From assembly GCA_003224055.1 (NCBI GenBank), contig QHYE01000034.1, positions 1 to 64,000 on the forward strand: a DNA stretch of 64,000 bases, in the 5' to 3' direction. The notes beneath the pieces are model-generated. The model saw nothing but the letters and a program-made list of their open reading frames with translations. It did not search any database and was not told where the DNA came from. This DNA comes from Acidobacteriota bacterium. Its GTDB lineage: Bacteria; Acidobacteriota; Terriglobia; Acidiferrales; UBA7541. The position numbers were made by a program, and so were the translations under genes. Below, in pieces: positions 1-8,500 of this stretch (positions are counted from its first letter, which is position 1; every line of letters starts with the position of its first letter).

Positions 1-209
1 CAGCTTTACGGCGAGTACGAGCTTGTTCGGTTGATCGATTTAATTCCTTCTTTGGCCTCTCGGCTTTGCTGAGTCTTCGTGAAAGCTGCCTACCCGAAAT
101 GGGTACGGGCAGTTTGGGCGGCGGACGGAGGCCAGCGCGTATGCGCGCCTCCTCCGACCCGAGAATTCGGTTACTTCCGCATCGCCCGCTACTCAGGAAG
201 AGCAACCTG
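1..209. other. left edge, no gene seen
   Basis: Nothing in the first 209 bases looks like a coding region, RNA or repeat. The short open frames here lack a ribosome-binding site and overlap the end of the HxlR-type regulator on the other strand. Confidence 0.5.
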
Positions 210-560
210 TCAGAGCGAGTTGCGCTTCCTTCTCTCTGCTGGCCGTCGATCGGCCCACTTCAGGATGGCGTCAAGCGTAGGACAAAGGGATTGGCCCCAT
301 GGTGTCAGACGGTATTCAACCTTCGGCGGCACCTGAGGATAGGACGTACGCAGAACGATTCCGTCCACTGCCAAGCTGCGGAGCTGCTGCCCCAGCATCT
401 TCTGAGTGATGTTAGGTATCGCTCGTTCCAGGTCGGAGAAGCGCATCACCTTGCCTCCGAATAGATGGAACAGAATCACGAGCTTCCATCTTCCTTCCAA
501 GAGACGGAGCGCGGCTTCTACGTCTGCCGCTGCGGATGTGGGCGTATAGCGTTTCGGCAT
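210..560 (-). CDS. HxlR-family winged-helix transcriptional regulator
   Basis: A 116-residue protein with the single HxlR winged-helix domain spanning nearly its whole length. Recognisable family features are LLEGRWKLVILFHL (about residues 20-33), the FSDLERAIPNITQKMLGQQLRSL helix-turn-helix stretch and the wing segment with VEYRLTPWG. Typical HxlR proteins are 100-130 residues, so it is complete. It has no Cys, so a cysteine-based redox sensor of the YodB type is unlikely. It is divergent from an NTF2-like/SDR gene pair, which is the usual position for a regulator controlling its neighbours. A perfect inverted repeat in the shared intergenic region (574-591) is a candidate operator. The inducer is unknown. 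Confidence 0.88.
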   Translation of the reverse strand: MPKRYTPTSAAADVEAALRLLEGRWKLVILFHLFGGKVMRFSDLERAIPNITQKMLGQQLRSLAVDGIVLRTSYPQVPPKVEYRLTPWGQSLCPTLDAILKWADRRPAERRKRNSL

Positions 561-573
561 CGATATTCCCCAA

Positions 574-591
574 ACGCACTTTTTCGTGCGT
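574..591. promoter_or_regulatory. inverted repeat in HxlR/NTF2 divergent region
   Basis: ACGCAC (574-579), six bases, then GTGCGT (586-591) form a perfect palindrome. It lies 14 bp upstream of the HxlR-type regulator start and 63 bp upstream of the divergent gene. Its symmetry fits a dimeric winged-helix protein, but no binding motif is known for this family member. Confidence 0.35.
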
Positions 592-653
592 ACTTCCTAT
601 TTTATCAGTGTGATGCGAAACTCCGGACTGTGCAATGGCACGGAGGGAATACG

Positions 654-983
654 ATGACTCTCGACGCACCCGAACCGATTGCCGCATACCTGGCCGCCGA
701 AGAGGCGAAGGACGCGGACGCGCTTTCCCGCTGCTTCACCGAAGACGGCACTGTCCACGACGAGGGGCGGGATTATCGCGGTCGTGACGCGATCCGCCAA
801 TGGAAGCAAGCGGCGGACGAGAAATACCGATACGTTCTGCAGCTGGTCAACGCGCAAACGCATGGAAACAAGGTGACCGTGCGTGCCCGACTCACCGGCG
901 AGTTCCCTGGGAGTCCCGTTGAACTGGACCACATCTTCAAACTTTCCAACAACAAGATTGCTTCGCTGGAGATTCGATCATGA
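654..983 (+). CDS. NTF2-like (SnoaL-type) small protein
   Basis: A 109-residue protein starting MTLDAPEPIAAYLAAEEAKD. It has the SnoaL/NTF2-like pattern: an N-terminal helix, the CFTEDGTVHDEG strand-turn, the YRGRDAIRQWKQ helix, and C-terminal strands with VELDHIFKLSNNKIASLEI. Members of this fold act as small ligand-binding proteins, isomerases or hydrolases, and the substrate cannot be told from sequence. The frame is open further upstream, but the ATG at 654 is preferred because it begins the domain and clears the promoter region. Its stop overlaps the SDR start by 4 bp (ATGA), so the two are translationally coupled. Confidence 0.8.
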   Translation: MTLDAPEPIAAYLAAEEAKDADALSRCFTEDGTVHDEGRDYRGRDAIRQWKQAADEKYRYVLQLVNAQTHGNKVTVRARLTGEFPGSPVELDHIFKLSNNKIASLEIRS

Positions 984-1783
984 CGATGACATACCCTTTC
1001 CCCGTTTCGGCAGATGAGTTTAAGGGCAAGCGGGTTCTCGTAACCGGCGGCACAAAGGGTATGGGACAGGCTATGGTGCGCCGTTTTACTCTGAGCGGCG
1101 CTTCCGTCGCAACGACTGCACGCTCGCCGCTGCCGGATGGGCAGGCGGTTGCTCTCTTCGTACAGACGGATATCGGTACGGCTGCAGGCGTGCAAGATGT
1201 AATCAGTCGCATTCAGCAGGAGTGGGGTGGACTCGACATCCTAGTGAACAACGTCGGAGGGTCGGATGCTCCGAACGGCGGATACAAGGCGCTCTCTGAT
1301 GACGACTGGCAGAAGGCGCTCAACGTCAACTTGCTGGCATCCGTTCGTCTCGACCGAGCATTTCTACCCGGCATGATCGAACGCAAATCAGGTGTCATTC
1401 TTCACATCTCCTCCATCCAGCACCGTCTTCCGCTCTATGACGCGACGCTTGCTTATGCTGCGGCGAAAGGTGCTCTGAATACCTACAATAAGGGCCTGGC
1501 AAACGAAGTTGGCTCGAAGGGCGTTCGCGTCAACATGATCTCGCCTGGATTTATCGAGACTTCAGGCGCACACGGAATGATTGTGCAACTCGCACAGAGC
1601 AGCGGCATCAGCGAGGACGCGGCGCGCCGGCAAATCATGAATATGATCGGAGGCATTCCCATCGGCCGACCCGGCCAGCCGGAGGAAGTTGCGGAACTAG
1701 TGGCATTCCTAGCATCCGATCGTGCAGCTTCGATTCACGGCGCGGACTACGTGATCGATGGCGGCACTATGCCTACCGTCTGA
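980..1783 (+). CDS. short-chain dehydrogenase/reductase (SDR)
   Basis: A 267-residue classical SDR oxidoreductase. The NAD(P)-binding TGGTKGMG motif (TGxxxGxG) is at about residues 22-29, NNVGG lies in the NNAG position, and the catalytic set is Ser in HISSIQ followed by YAAAK (Tyr and Lys). The C-terminal GQPEEVAELVAFLASD and GADYVIDGGT stretches are standard for the family. A basic or small residue pattern after the first strand (TTARSP) would fit NADP, which is inference. It is the second gene of a two-gene unit with the NTF2-like protein and is probably controlled by the divergent HxlR regulator. The substrate is unknown. Confidence 0.9.
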   Translation: MTMTYPFPVSADEFKGKRVLVTGGTKGMGQAMVRRFTLSGASVATTARSPLPDGQAVALFVQTDIGTAAGVQDVISRIQQEWGGLDILVNNVGGSDAPNGGYKALSDDDWQKALNVNLLASVRLDRAFLPGMIERKSGVILHISSIQHRLPLYDATLAYAAAKGALNTYNKGLANEVGSKGVRVNMISPGFIETSGAHGMIVQLAQSSGISEDAARRQIMNMIGGIPIGRPGQPEEVAELVAFLASDRAASIHGADYVIDGGTMPTV

Positions 1784-1872
1784 TCACGTATTTTGTGATT
1801 GCCGCCGGAGCGCCATCGTGCAAGCAAAGATAGTTCGTGGATTGTTTGAATGAATAAGTCGATGGAGGAGCG

Positions 1873-1929
1873 CTTGGTGTAAGAAAGCTGAACTCAGCGA
1901 CCCCGCTGATTCAGATACCACCAAGGAGG
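1873..1929 (+). promoter_or_regulatory. leader hairpin covering transposase Shine-Dalgarno
   Basis: CTTGGTG (1873-1879) pairs with CACCAAG (1919-1925). Inside this, CTGAA (1888-1892) pairs with TTCAG (1910-1914) and CAGCG (1895-1899) with CGCTG (1904-1908) around an ACCC loop. The outer stem includes the first bases of the AAGGAGG ribosome-binding site (1923-1929) of the transposase, so translation should be reduced when the leader is folded. The same fold could instead belong to a guide RNA in the left end. Confidence 0.45.
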
Positions 1930-1936
1930 CTCCCCC

Positions 1937-2967
1937 ATGGAAAATATGTACTACATCGGGCTCGATGTTCACAAGAAAACGATCAGCTACTGCGTGAAGG
2001 ACGGCAGCGGTCGCATTTACGCGGAAGCCGAGATTCCCGCCACACGATTAGACCTGGACATGTGGATGAAGACGCTTCCGCAGCCGTGGACGGCGGCCAT
2101 GGAAGCGACCATTTTCACTGCCTGGATCTACGATCATCTCAAGCCTCATGCAGCTGCAGTGAAGGTGGCGCATCCCCTGATGCTGCGCGCCATCGCCGCT
2201 GCCAAGAAAAAGAACGATCGCATTGATGCCCACAAGATTGCCGACTGCCTGCGATGTAATTTTCTGCCGGAGTGTTACATGGCTTCGGCGGAGATTCGCG
2301 AGCGGCGACGCACGCTGCGATATCGGAATCTGCTGGTCCGCCAGGCCGTGCAGATGAAAAACAAGATTGCGGTTCTGCTGATGGAAGCCGGCGTGAGCTA
2401 CAACAAGCAGAAGCTCCACAAGGTCGGGTACTTCCGTGAACTGCTAACCAGGACATCGATGAAGGGCTGAAACCGTTGCTGCGGTTGTGCCGCGAAACGG
2501 TAGTTCGCCTCGGGAAGACCGAAAGTGCACTGGTGCGCTCTCTTCAGCGTGATTCGCTATTGATGGAACGAGTGGAGAGGCTCATGACCATTCCCGCAGT
2601 TGGTCCGATCACGGCGCTGACCTGGGCGCTGGAAGTTGGCGACGTGCAGCGTTTTTCATCGATCAAGAAGGCCATCAGCTACTGTGGACTGTGCGGTGCC
2701 GAGAATAGTTCGGCGAACATCATCAAACGCACACCGCTCTCGAAGCAGCGCAACAAGCATCTGCAGACGATACTGATCGAAGCAGCGAAGATGGCGCCGC
2801 GCAACAGCTCGGACCTGGCGATGCTCTATGACCGGGAAAAGCAAAAGGGCAACGCCAATCGCGCCACGCTGGCGGTGGCACGGAAGCTCGTGGCGTACTT
2901 AGTTGCCGTCGATCGCCGCCAAAAAGACTTTCTGGTAGTAGAAAACGAAAACCGCACCGCCGCGTAG
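1937..2967 (+). pseudogene. IS110-family transposase, frameshifted
   Basis: The N-terminal half (1937 to about 2445) has the DEDD-type transposase domain: YIGLDVHKKTISYCV with the first Asp, the AMEATIFTAWIYDHL region with Glu, and KKNDRIDAHKIADCLR with the closing Asp pair. The C-terminal half continues in another frame from 2446 and carries the Transposase_20 segment (IPAVGPITALTWALEVGDVQRF, followed by YCGLCGAE) with its conserved serine region. One base appears lost, or two gained, near 2441-2446. The first frame therefore stops at 2470 while the second reads through to 2967. Rejoined, the protein would be about 343 residues, normal for IS110. A sequencing error is possible. IS110 is not known to use programmed frameshifting. 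Confidence 0.85.
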
Positions 2968-3008
2968 CACGGTGGTGAAACTATAAGGAGGATTTCTTCA
3001 GCGCGCAG

Positions 3009-3091
3009 CCTGCCGGGTCTCGTCAGTAGCCGACTGAGCGACGGAGCGTAAGCTCCCGATGCCCCCATCGAATTGTTTCGAGACTGGCAGG
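3009..3091 (+). ncRNA. multi-hairpin RNA candidate beside IS110 transposase
   Basis: An outer stem (3009-3014 with 3086-3091, continued by 3017-3022 with 3079-3084) closes on three perfect 5-bp hairpins in a row. These are TCAGT/ACTGA at 3023-3037, GGAGC/GCTCC with a GTAA loop at 3043-3056, and CGATG/CATCG with a CCCC loop at 3057-3070. This compact four-way-junction layout 42 nt after the transposase stop is much more regular than chance. In the IS1111 branch of IS110 elements the guide RNA (seekRNA) is encoded downstream of the transposase, which suggests the assignment. Expression and target pairing are unproven. Confidence 0.5.
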
Positions 3092-3571
3092 AGATCACCA
3101 ACTCAATCTTCTGTGAGGCCCTGCGGGGCCGAGACAGCAAATGGATGTCTGGTTCTCGATCGAGGAGGAACCACCGCCGAGAGGCACGAACGCGAGCTGG
3201 AGAGACCTGAAGACTCTTGTTAGCGCTCCTCCCAAGCGCGTCAGGAGAGCTTTTGCCCTCTTGACACGGACTTATCATGGATGTCAGCGAAGCCCCGCCT
3301 CGGCGGGACGGGAAATCTTCCATTTCCGTTGCTTTGCACATAGAATGTCAAACAGGGCCAGCCGCGCCCACGTCGGAGATGCGGCTCCCTTAGGTCCCCT
3401 GCTTCGAAGCCCGGACTGCGAAGATGGAGTAACTCTCCAGCGAAACATTTCGACCCGCAAGGGCGTATGTAGGGTAGAGGCAGTGAGCGAGTCATTTGTG
3501 TCCCCGCGCAGGTGGTTTGCTGCGGGAACCCAGATATATAACCGCAAAGAAGTGGATTGAAGGGGAATCAG
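3092..3571. other. intergenic region with isolated hairpins
   Basis: No convincing gene lies here. Hairpins are present at 3117-3130 (GGCCC/GGGCC), 3150-3173 (TGGTTC/GAACCA), 3294-3307 (CCCGC/GCGGG) and 3311-3327 (GGAAAT/ATTTCC). The right end of the IS110 element and the promoter of the MacA-like gene must lie in this stretch, but neither can be pinned down. A Shine-Dalgarno-like AAGGGG precedes the ATG at 3572. Confidence 0.5.
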
Positions 3572-4981
3572 ATGAAGACGTGGCAGAAAGTGGCGATCGG
3601 TGTCGGGGCCGTTGCAGTACTAGGCGGTATTGTTCTCTTCAGCGTAAACCAGGCAAACAAGGGTGTGGTTACCGTCCAGACGGCCAAGGTGGCGACGCAG
3701 GATAACCTGGTGTCGCTGGTAACGGCTTCGGGCGAAGTGAAGCCGACGACTTACACCAACGTGACGGCCCAAGGATACGGCAGAATCACCGCGATCCTGG
3801 TCAAGGAAGGCGACCACGTCAAGAAGGGTGACAAGCTGCTATTGCAGGAGAACGTGCAGGCAAATGCCGATGTGCAGGCACAGTCCGCAACGATCACTTC
3901 GGCGGAGTCCGCAGTGCAGGCAGCGGAAGCCAGCTACAAAGCAGCGCAGTCGGATCTTGTCATGCAACAAGCGAACTTGGAAAAAGCGAAGCAGGATTTT
4001 GACCGCGGGCAAGGACTCTTCAAGGATGGCCTGATTGCCAAACAGGAATTCGACCAGCGCAAGACCGCATACGATGGCGCGGTGGCGGCGGTGGATTCGG
4101 CAAAGGCGCGGATGCAGTCGCTGAAGGCGCAACTCGATCAGACACGCTCGCAAGTGAATCAGACCAAAGCGGTGCTGGTGAGGGCAAAAGATATTCTGCA
4201 GAAGACCACCTACACGTCTCCGATCAACGGAATTGTCAGCTATTTGCCGGTGCGTCTGGGCGAATTTGTGGTGCAGGGGATTCAAAGTTCGACTGGCAGT
4301 TTCCTGATGACTTTGTCGGACATGTCTGTGGTGACCGCGGAAGTCAAGGTCGATGAAACGGACATCGTTAATGTGAAGATTGGACAAGAAGCGGATGTGA
4401 CGATTGATGCGGTGCCTGGGAAAATCTTCAAGGGCAAAGTGACGGAGATCGGTTCACAAGCGGTGCTACGCAGCTCCGGCCTGACGACCACTCAGACCAC
4501 CACAAGCACGCAAGAAGCAAAGGACTTCAAGGTTGTGGTAACGCTGTCGAATCCTCCGGAAAACGTGCGGCCCGGACTTTCGACCACGGCCAAGATCAAG
4601 ACCGCGGAAAGAAAGAACGTCGTGGCTATTCCGATTCAAGCGCTGGCCGTGCGGACGCGCAAGGATTTGGAAGAAGCCGCCAAAAATGCAAAGAATCAGG
4701 GCGGTTCGAGCGTGACGCTCGCCGCGCCACCGCCTCCGGCACCCGGCGATCCCAAAAAGGATGAAGTGCAAGGCGTATTCGTCGTCAACGCGAAGAAGGC
4801 CATATTCCGGCCAGTGGAAACGGGAATCGCAGGCGTCACGGACATCGAAATTACCAAAGGCTTGAAGCCCGGCGACGAAATCGTGGTTGGCAGCTACAAG
4901 GCACTGCGGACCTTGAAACCCGAGTCCCAGATCAAGGTGGACAACAGCGCCCCGAAGAAGCAGGACGATCAGCAGAGCTGA
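3572..4981 (+). CDS. MacA/HlyD-type periplasmic efflux adaptor
   Basis: A 469-residue membrane-fusion protein. An N-terminal membrane anchor ([17 protein letters not shown], about residues 7-23) is followed by the first half of the lipoyl-like domain ([23 protein letters not shown]). Then comes a long alpha-helical hairpin (about residues 90-220, rich in Ala, Gln and Lys), the second lipoyl half ([19 protein letters not shown]) and beta-barrel segments. It would bridge an inner-membrane ABC exporter to an outer-membrane channel. The ATG at 3572 is chosen over an upstream TTG because AAGGGG sits about 6 nt before it. A Pro/Gly-rich insert (about residues 375-400) interrupts the last domain. 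An ABC ATPase follows 28 bp later. Confidence 0.88.
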   Translation: MKTWQKVAIGVGAVAVLGGIVLFSVNQANKGVVTVQTAKVATQDNLVSLVTASGEVKPTTYTNVTAQGYGRITAILVKEGDHVKKGDKLLLQENVQANADVQAQSATITSAESAVQAAEASYKAAQSDLVMQQANLEKAKQDFDRGQGLFKDGLIAKQEFDQRKTAYDGAVAAVDSAKARMQSLKAQLDQTRSQVNQTKAVLVRAKDILQKTTYTSPINGIVSYLPVRLGEFVVQGIQSSTGSFLMTLSDMSVVTAEVKVDETDIVNVKIGQEADVTIDAVPGKIFKGKVTEIGSQAVLRSSGLTTTQTTTSTQEAKDFKVVVTLSNPPENVRPGLSTTAKIKTAERKNVVAIPIQALAVRTRKDLEEAAKNAKNQGGSSVTLAAPPPPAPGDPKKDEVQGVFVVNAKKAIFRPVETGIAGVTDIEITKGLKPGDEIVVGSYKALRTLKPESQIKVDNSAPKKQDDQQS

Positions 4982-5009
4982 CGCGCCGCCAAGAACAAGG
5001 GAGATTCGA

Positions 5010-5753
5010 ATGCCTGTTGAGACACCAGCCACAGATTCGTACCGGGAAGATCTTGTCAGCTCCGGCGTCGTCATCAAAACGGAAGCGCTGGCGAAAGTTT
5101 ACGAAATGGGCTCGGAGCAGGTGCACGCACTGCGCGGCGTGGACGTAGAGATTCGCAAAGGCGAATACGTCGCCATCATGGGTCCTTCGGGATCGGGCAA
5201 GTCCACGCTGATGAATCTGATTGGTTGCCTGGATTCGCCAAGCTCCGGAAAATACTGGCTGGCGGGACGGTTGGTAAGCGATCTGGACGACGATGAACTT
5301 GCCTACATCCGGAACAAGGAAATTGGCTTCGTGTTTCAGACCTTTAATCTGCTGCCCCGCGCGACGGCGCTGCACAACGTAGAGTTGCCGCTGATCTACA
5401 ACGGCACGCGGGCCGAAGAGCGGATTGAAAAAGCGAAGAAGGCGCTGCAACACGTGGACTTGCTGGACCGCATGACTCATAAGCCGAATGAACTTTCCGG
5501 CGGACAGAGGCAACGCGTGGCGATTGCGCGCGCGCTGGTGAATTCGCCGTCGATCGTGCTTGCGGACGAGCCCACGGGAAATCTCGATTCGAAAACCGGC
5601 GAAGAGATCATGGCGCTTTTCGAGAATCTCTACCGGCAGGGAAACACGATTATTCTTGTTACGCATGAACACGACATTGCACAGCACGCGCACCGCATTA
5701 TCTTCATCCGCGACGGCAAGATTGCTTCCGACGAAGCAGTCTCGAAGAAGTAA
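5010..5753 (+). CDS. MacB/LolD-type ABC transporter ATP-binding protein
   Basis: A 247-residue ABC ATPase with Walker [11 protein letters not shown]-loop [13 protein letters not shown], signature [15 protein letters not shown], Walker [14 protein letters not shown] and H-loop VTHEHD. The NLLPRATA and [14 protein letters not shown] features place it in the MacB/LolD/FtsE export group. It is co-oriented with the MacA-like adaptor, so a tripartite exporter is expected. However, the FtsX/MacB-type permease that normally follows is missing here and the next gene is a PLP decarboxylase. The permease must be encoded elsewhere or has been lost. Confidence 0.92.
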   Translation: MPVETPATDSYREDLVSSGVVIKTEALAKVYEMGSEQVHALRGVDVEIRKGEYVAIMGPSGSGKSTLMNLIGCLDSPSSGKYWLAGRLVSDLDDDELAYIRNKEIGFVFQTFNLLPRATALHNVELPLIYNGTRAEERIEKAKKALQHVDLLDRMTHKPNELSGGQRQRVAIARALVNSPSIVLADEPTGNLDSKTGEEIMALFENLYRQGNTIILVTHEHDIAQHAHRIIFIRDGKIASDEAVSKK

Positions 5754-5885
5754 GCGGACAATTCGGCTCTTTCATTCCCACAATAATTGAATAAGGTAGT
5801 CGAACGGGGGCGAAGCAAACCTTTCGCCGCACGGCTGTGTTCGCGTGCGGGAAATCGCGCGAGCAAAATAAAAAGGAAGAACCGA

Positions 5886-7277
5886 ATGGCGACTGACTCA
5901 AAAACAAGGCAGCAATCGCAAAGCGGGGACGTTTTAACTCTTGCGGCAGAGCGGGCCCGGCGATACGTACGTGCCGCAGCTCAACGAAGAGTAGCTCCTT
6001 CCGAAGCCGCCCTGGCGGCGCTCGCAATGCTACACGAGCCCTTTCCATCGCTGCCAAGCGATCCAAGCGAGGTGATTTCAAAACTCGACGAACAGGGCTC
6101 CCCGGCCACGGTGACTACGACTGGTGGACGTTATTTCGGTTTCGTGAATGGCGGCATGCTGCCTGCGGCGCTGGCTGCCAACTGGCTGGCTGGAGCGTGG
6201 AACCAGAATGCGGCGCTCCGGGTGATGTCGCCCGTTGCGGCGGAACTGGAGGACGTCGTTATCCGATGGGTTTGTGAAGCCCTCGGATTGCCGGCGAATT
6301 GCGCGGGAGGATTGGTCACTTGCGCCACCATGGCGAATTTCACGGCCCTCGCGACCGCGCGTCACACGCTTCTTGCCCGCGAAGGGTGGAACGTCATCGA
6401 GGACGGAATGTTCGGTGCGCCGCCTATCGAAGTAGTCGTTGGCGCAGAGGTGCATGCCTCCATCCTCAAAGCGTTGAGCCTGGCAGGTTTCGGACGGAAG
6501 CGAGTGACCACCATTGAAGCAGACAACCAGGGACGCATGCGCAAGGACAAACTGCATCGGCTTTCCAAACGAGCCATTGTGTGCATCCAAGCGGGAAATG
6601 TGAACACGGGCGCGTTTGATCCAGCCGAAGAGATCTACGCATGGGCGCACGAGCAGGGTGCATGGGTTCACGTGGACGGGGCATTCGGTTTGTGGGCGCG
6701 AGTGTCCCCGCGATACGAACATGTTACCCACGGTTTCGAGAAGGCTGATTCTTGGGCCACCGACGCGCATAAGTGGCCTAACGTTGGCTACGACAGCGGG
6801 CTGGCCATCGTGCGGGACGGGGCTGCGCTGCGTGCGTCGATGGGAATCACTGCGGCCTATCTCGAACCTGGTTCGCGCCGGGAACCGATGCATCACACGC
6901 CGGAAGCGTCGAGGCGGGCGCGAGGGGTGGAATTGTGGGCGGCTCTAAAATCGCTGGGCCGCTCTGGGTTGTGCGCACTGATCGAGAGGACGTGCGCTCA
7001 TGCACAGCGGTTCGCGCAAGGTCTCCGGGAAGCAGGATTCGCAGTGTTGAATGATGTGGTGATCAATCAAGTGTTGGTGTCCTTCGGCGGCCCGGACGTG
7101 ACCCGCGAAGTGATACGACGTATCCAGGAGGATGGTACCTGCTGGTGCGCAGGCACAGTCTGGCAGGGCAAGACAGCGATGCGCATTAGCGTCTCTTCTT
7201 GGGCGACTACAGAAGAGGACGTGCAACGAAGTCTCGCCGCAATGATCCGTATTGCCCGCGAATGCCGCGCGGCCTAG
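5886..7277 (+). CDS. PLP-dependent group II amino acid decarboxylase-like protein
   Basis: A 463-residue fold-type I PLP enzyme of the pyridoxal-dependent decarboxylase family (relatives include aromatic amino acid, glutamate and tyrosine decarboxylases). FGFVNGGMLPAALAANWLAGAWNQN matches the N-terminal substrate-binding region and HVDGAFG carries the cofactor-binding Asp. The Schiff-base lysine is in DAHKWPNVGYD (residue 296). The start at ATG 5886 follows AAAAGGAAGAA. The substrate cannot be assigned. It sits 132 bp after the ABC ATPase on the same strand and could share its transcript. The region between has no clear terminator. Confidence 0.85.
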   Translation: MATDSKTRQQSQSGDVLTLAAERARRYVRAAAQRRVAPSEAALAALAMLHEPFPSLPSDPSEVISKLDEQGSPATVTTTGGRYFGFVNGGMLPAALAANWLAGAWNQNAALRVMSPVAAELEDVVIRWVCEALGLPANCAGGLVTCATMANFTALATARHTLLAREGWNVIEDGMFGAPPIEVVVGAEVHASILKALSLAGFGRKRVTTIEADNQGRMRKDKLHRLSKRAIVCIQAGNVNTGAFDPAEEIYAWAHEQGAWVHVDGAFGLWARVSPRYEHVTHGFEKADSWATDAHKWPNVGYDSGLAIVRDGAALRASMGITAAYLEPGSRREPMHHTPEASRRARGVELWAALKSLGRSGLCALIERTCAHAQRFAQGLREAGFAVLNDVVINQVLVSFGGPDVTREVIRRIQEDGTCWCAGTVWQGKTAMRISVSSWATTEEDVQRSLAAMIRIARECRAA

Positions 7278-7365
7278 AGGCCATGGCCCGGGCGGCGACG
7301 CAAATTTGTAGCTCAAATTTCCAGCCGTCAGCTTCTCCGTGCAGAACGGAATTATTCACGAAGAA

Positions 7366-8385
7366 TCAGCGGCCATGCGCGACGCTGGAAGTTTGCAGGT
7401 CGGCAAACGTCTGCGTAGCGCTCAGATACGTACGCGAGAGGCGGTCGTGCCAGGTAAGTTGGTCTTCGTCCCACATCGACCAAAGAAAGCCGAGGAAAAA
7501 GGTTCCTGCGGAAAGCATATATCCCATGCTGCGCAGGAGCATTTGCCTGGGCGTAGGGGGCTCCCCGGAAAAACTAGTCACTTGCAAGTTTCGCAGCATC
7601 ATGCCCGGCGTGGTACCACCGAAAATTGTGAAGAGAGTGAAGTATTGCAGATACACTATGGCGAATGTCGTCGTGTAGACAACCGCAGTCAGCTTGCTTA
7701 GTGTGAACTGCCCGCCGAGGGAGCCAAAGAGCATTAAGAAGCCGCCGTACGCAAACAACAAACAACCCAGATCAACCAATCCCGCCAGGCGGCGGTCATC
7801 GATCGGTGCCACTGGGTACAGACCGGGCTGCGGAATCGTTTGTTCCGGCTGTGACTGAGCATGCGAGTGCGTTTCTGCTTCTGATGGCACAGAGACGTCG
7901 ATCACCATGCAGGATTCTTCCTGGAGGCGGTTCTTGGAAGGACGGCCAATCGCGATGGTAAAAGAAAAATCTTCTGCATCGGAAATGAAGGGATCCGCAA
8001 CAGCAGCAGAAATACCAGAAGGTATTTTTCGCAGAGGCTCTTCGAACGCAAACTGAGACTGTGCGACGTTCGGGGCAAGTTTTCGCCGCCGCGTTCGATA
8101 GGCGTTCAACCGCTGGGCAAGTTCACCGCGCCAAGCGGCGCCTTGCTCCGCCTCACATTCGCTCGGATTGCGAACGTTTCGGTTTTCACCGCCGTTCAGG
8201 CTGCCGGTAGCGTTGGAAGCAAGATCGCGCCGCGTTCCGGCAGGCGTGAAACGCTCCTCGGACGAAAAATCGGCTGTAAATGAGGATTCACAAAAATGAC
8301 AGGCGCGTACGCTTGACGGAAGTACCGCGCCACACTGCAAGCATGTTTTAGTCACCGGTAAGTTTTGCGCTGCGGACGCATCCAC
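7366..8385 (-). CDS. zinc-ribbon RDD-family membrane protein
   Basis: A 339-residue protein in two parts. The N-terminal 35 residues form a zinc ribbon (CLQCGAVLPSSVRACHFC, CxxC...CxxC), followed by a long charged linker. The C-terminal part (about residues 200-320) is an RDD domain with the Arg-Asp-Asp-like start (DDRRLAGLVDLG), hydrophobic segments FAYGGFLMLFGSL and VVYTTTFAIVYLQYFTLFTIFGG, then TPGMMLRNLQVTSFSGEPPTPRQMLLR, which is typical of RDD proteins. RDD proteins are membrane-embedded and some act as Na+/H+ antiporters, but a function here is not known. Fusion to an N-terminal zinc ribbon is common in this kind of bacterium. Confidence 0.82.
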   Translation of the reverse strand: MDASAAQNLPVTKTCLQCGAVLPSSVRACHFCESSFTADFSSEERFTPAGTRRDLASNATGSLNGGENRNVRNPSECEAEQGAAWRGELAQRLNAYRTRRRKLAPNVAQSQFAFEEPLRKIPSGISAAVADPFISDAEDFSFTIAIGRPSKNRLQEESCMVIDVSVPSEAETHSHAQSQPEQTIPQPGLYPVAPIDDRRLAGLVDLGCLLFAYGGFLMLFGSLGGQFTLSKLTAVVYTTTFAIVYLQYFTLFTIFGGTTPGMMLRNLQVTSFSGEPPTPRQMLLRSMGYMLSAGTFFLGFLWSMWDEDQLTWHDRLSRTYLSATQTFADLQTSSVAHGR

Positions 8386-8500
8386 TCCGGCGAGGAGGGA
8401 ACACTACAAGATTAGCACGTCGCGCAAGAGCGCTCAATTAGAAGAATCAGTTGTGGCGAAAGAGATACCGGCAGGCCCGACCGATCCGTAGTTCGAGGCG

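Larger units (their letters stand above)
1873..3091 (+). mobile_element. IS110-family insertion sequence (ends not resolved)
   Basis: The minimal span holds a frameshifted IS110-type transposase with folded non-coding sequence on both sides. IS110 elements usually lack terminal inverted repeats and target duplications, so their ends cannot be fixed by eye. The left end lies somewhere after the SDR stop at 1783, and the right end at or beyond 3091. In this family one non-coding end encodes a structured guide RNA (bridge RNA or seekRNA), so the hairpin-rich flanks are probably part of the element. A comparison of several genomic copies would fix the boundaries. Confidence 0.6.

Noticed and set aside
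3059..3430. Possible CRISPR-like or phage attachment repeats near the IS element
   Set aside because: The stems differ from one another and no spacer-repeat spacing is present.
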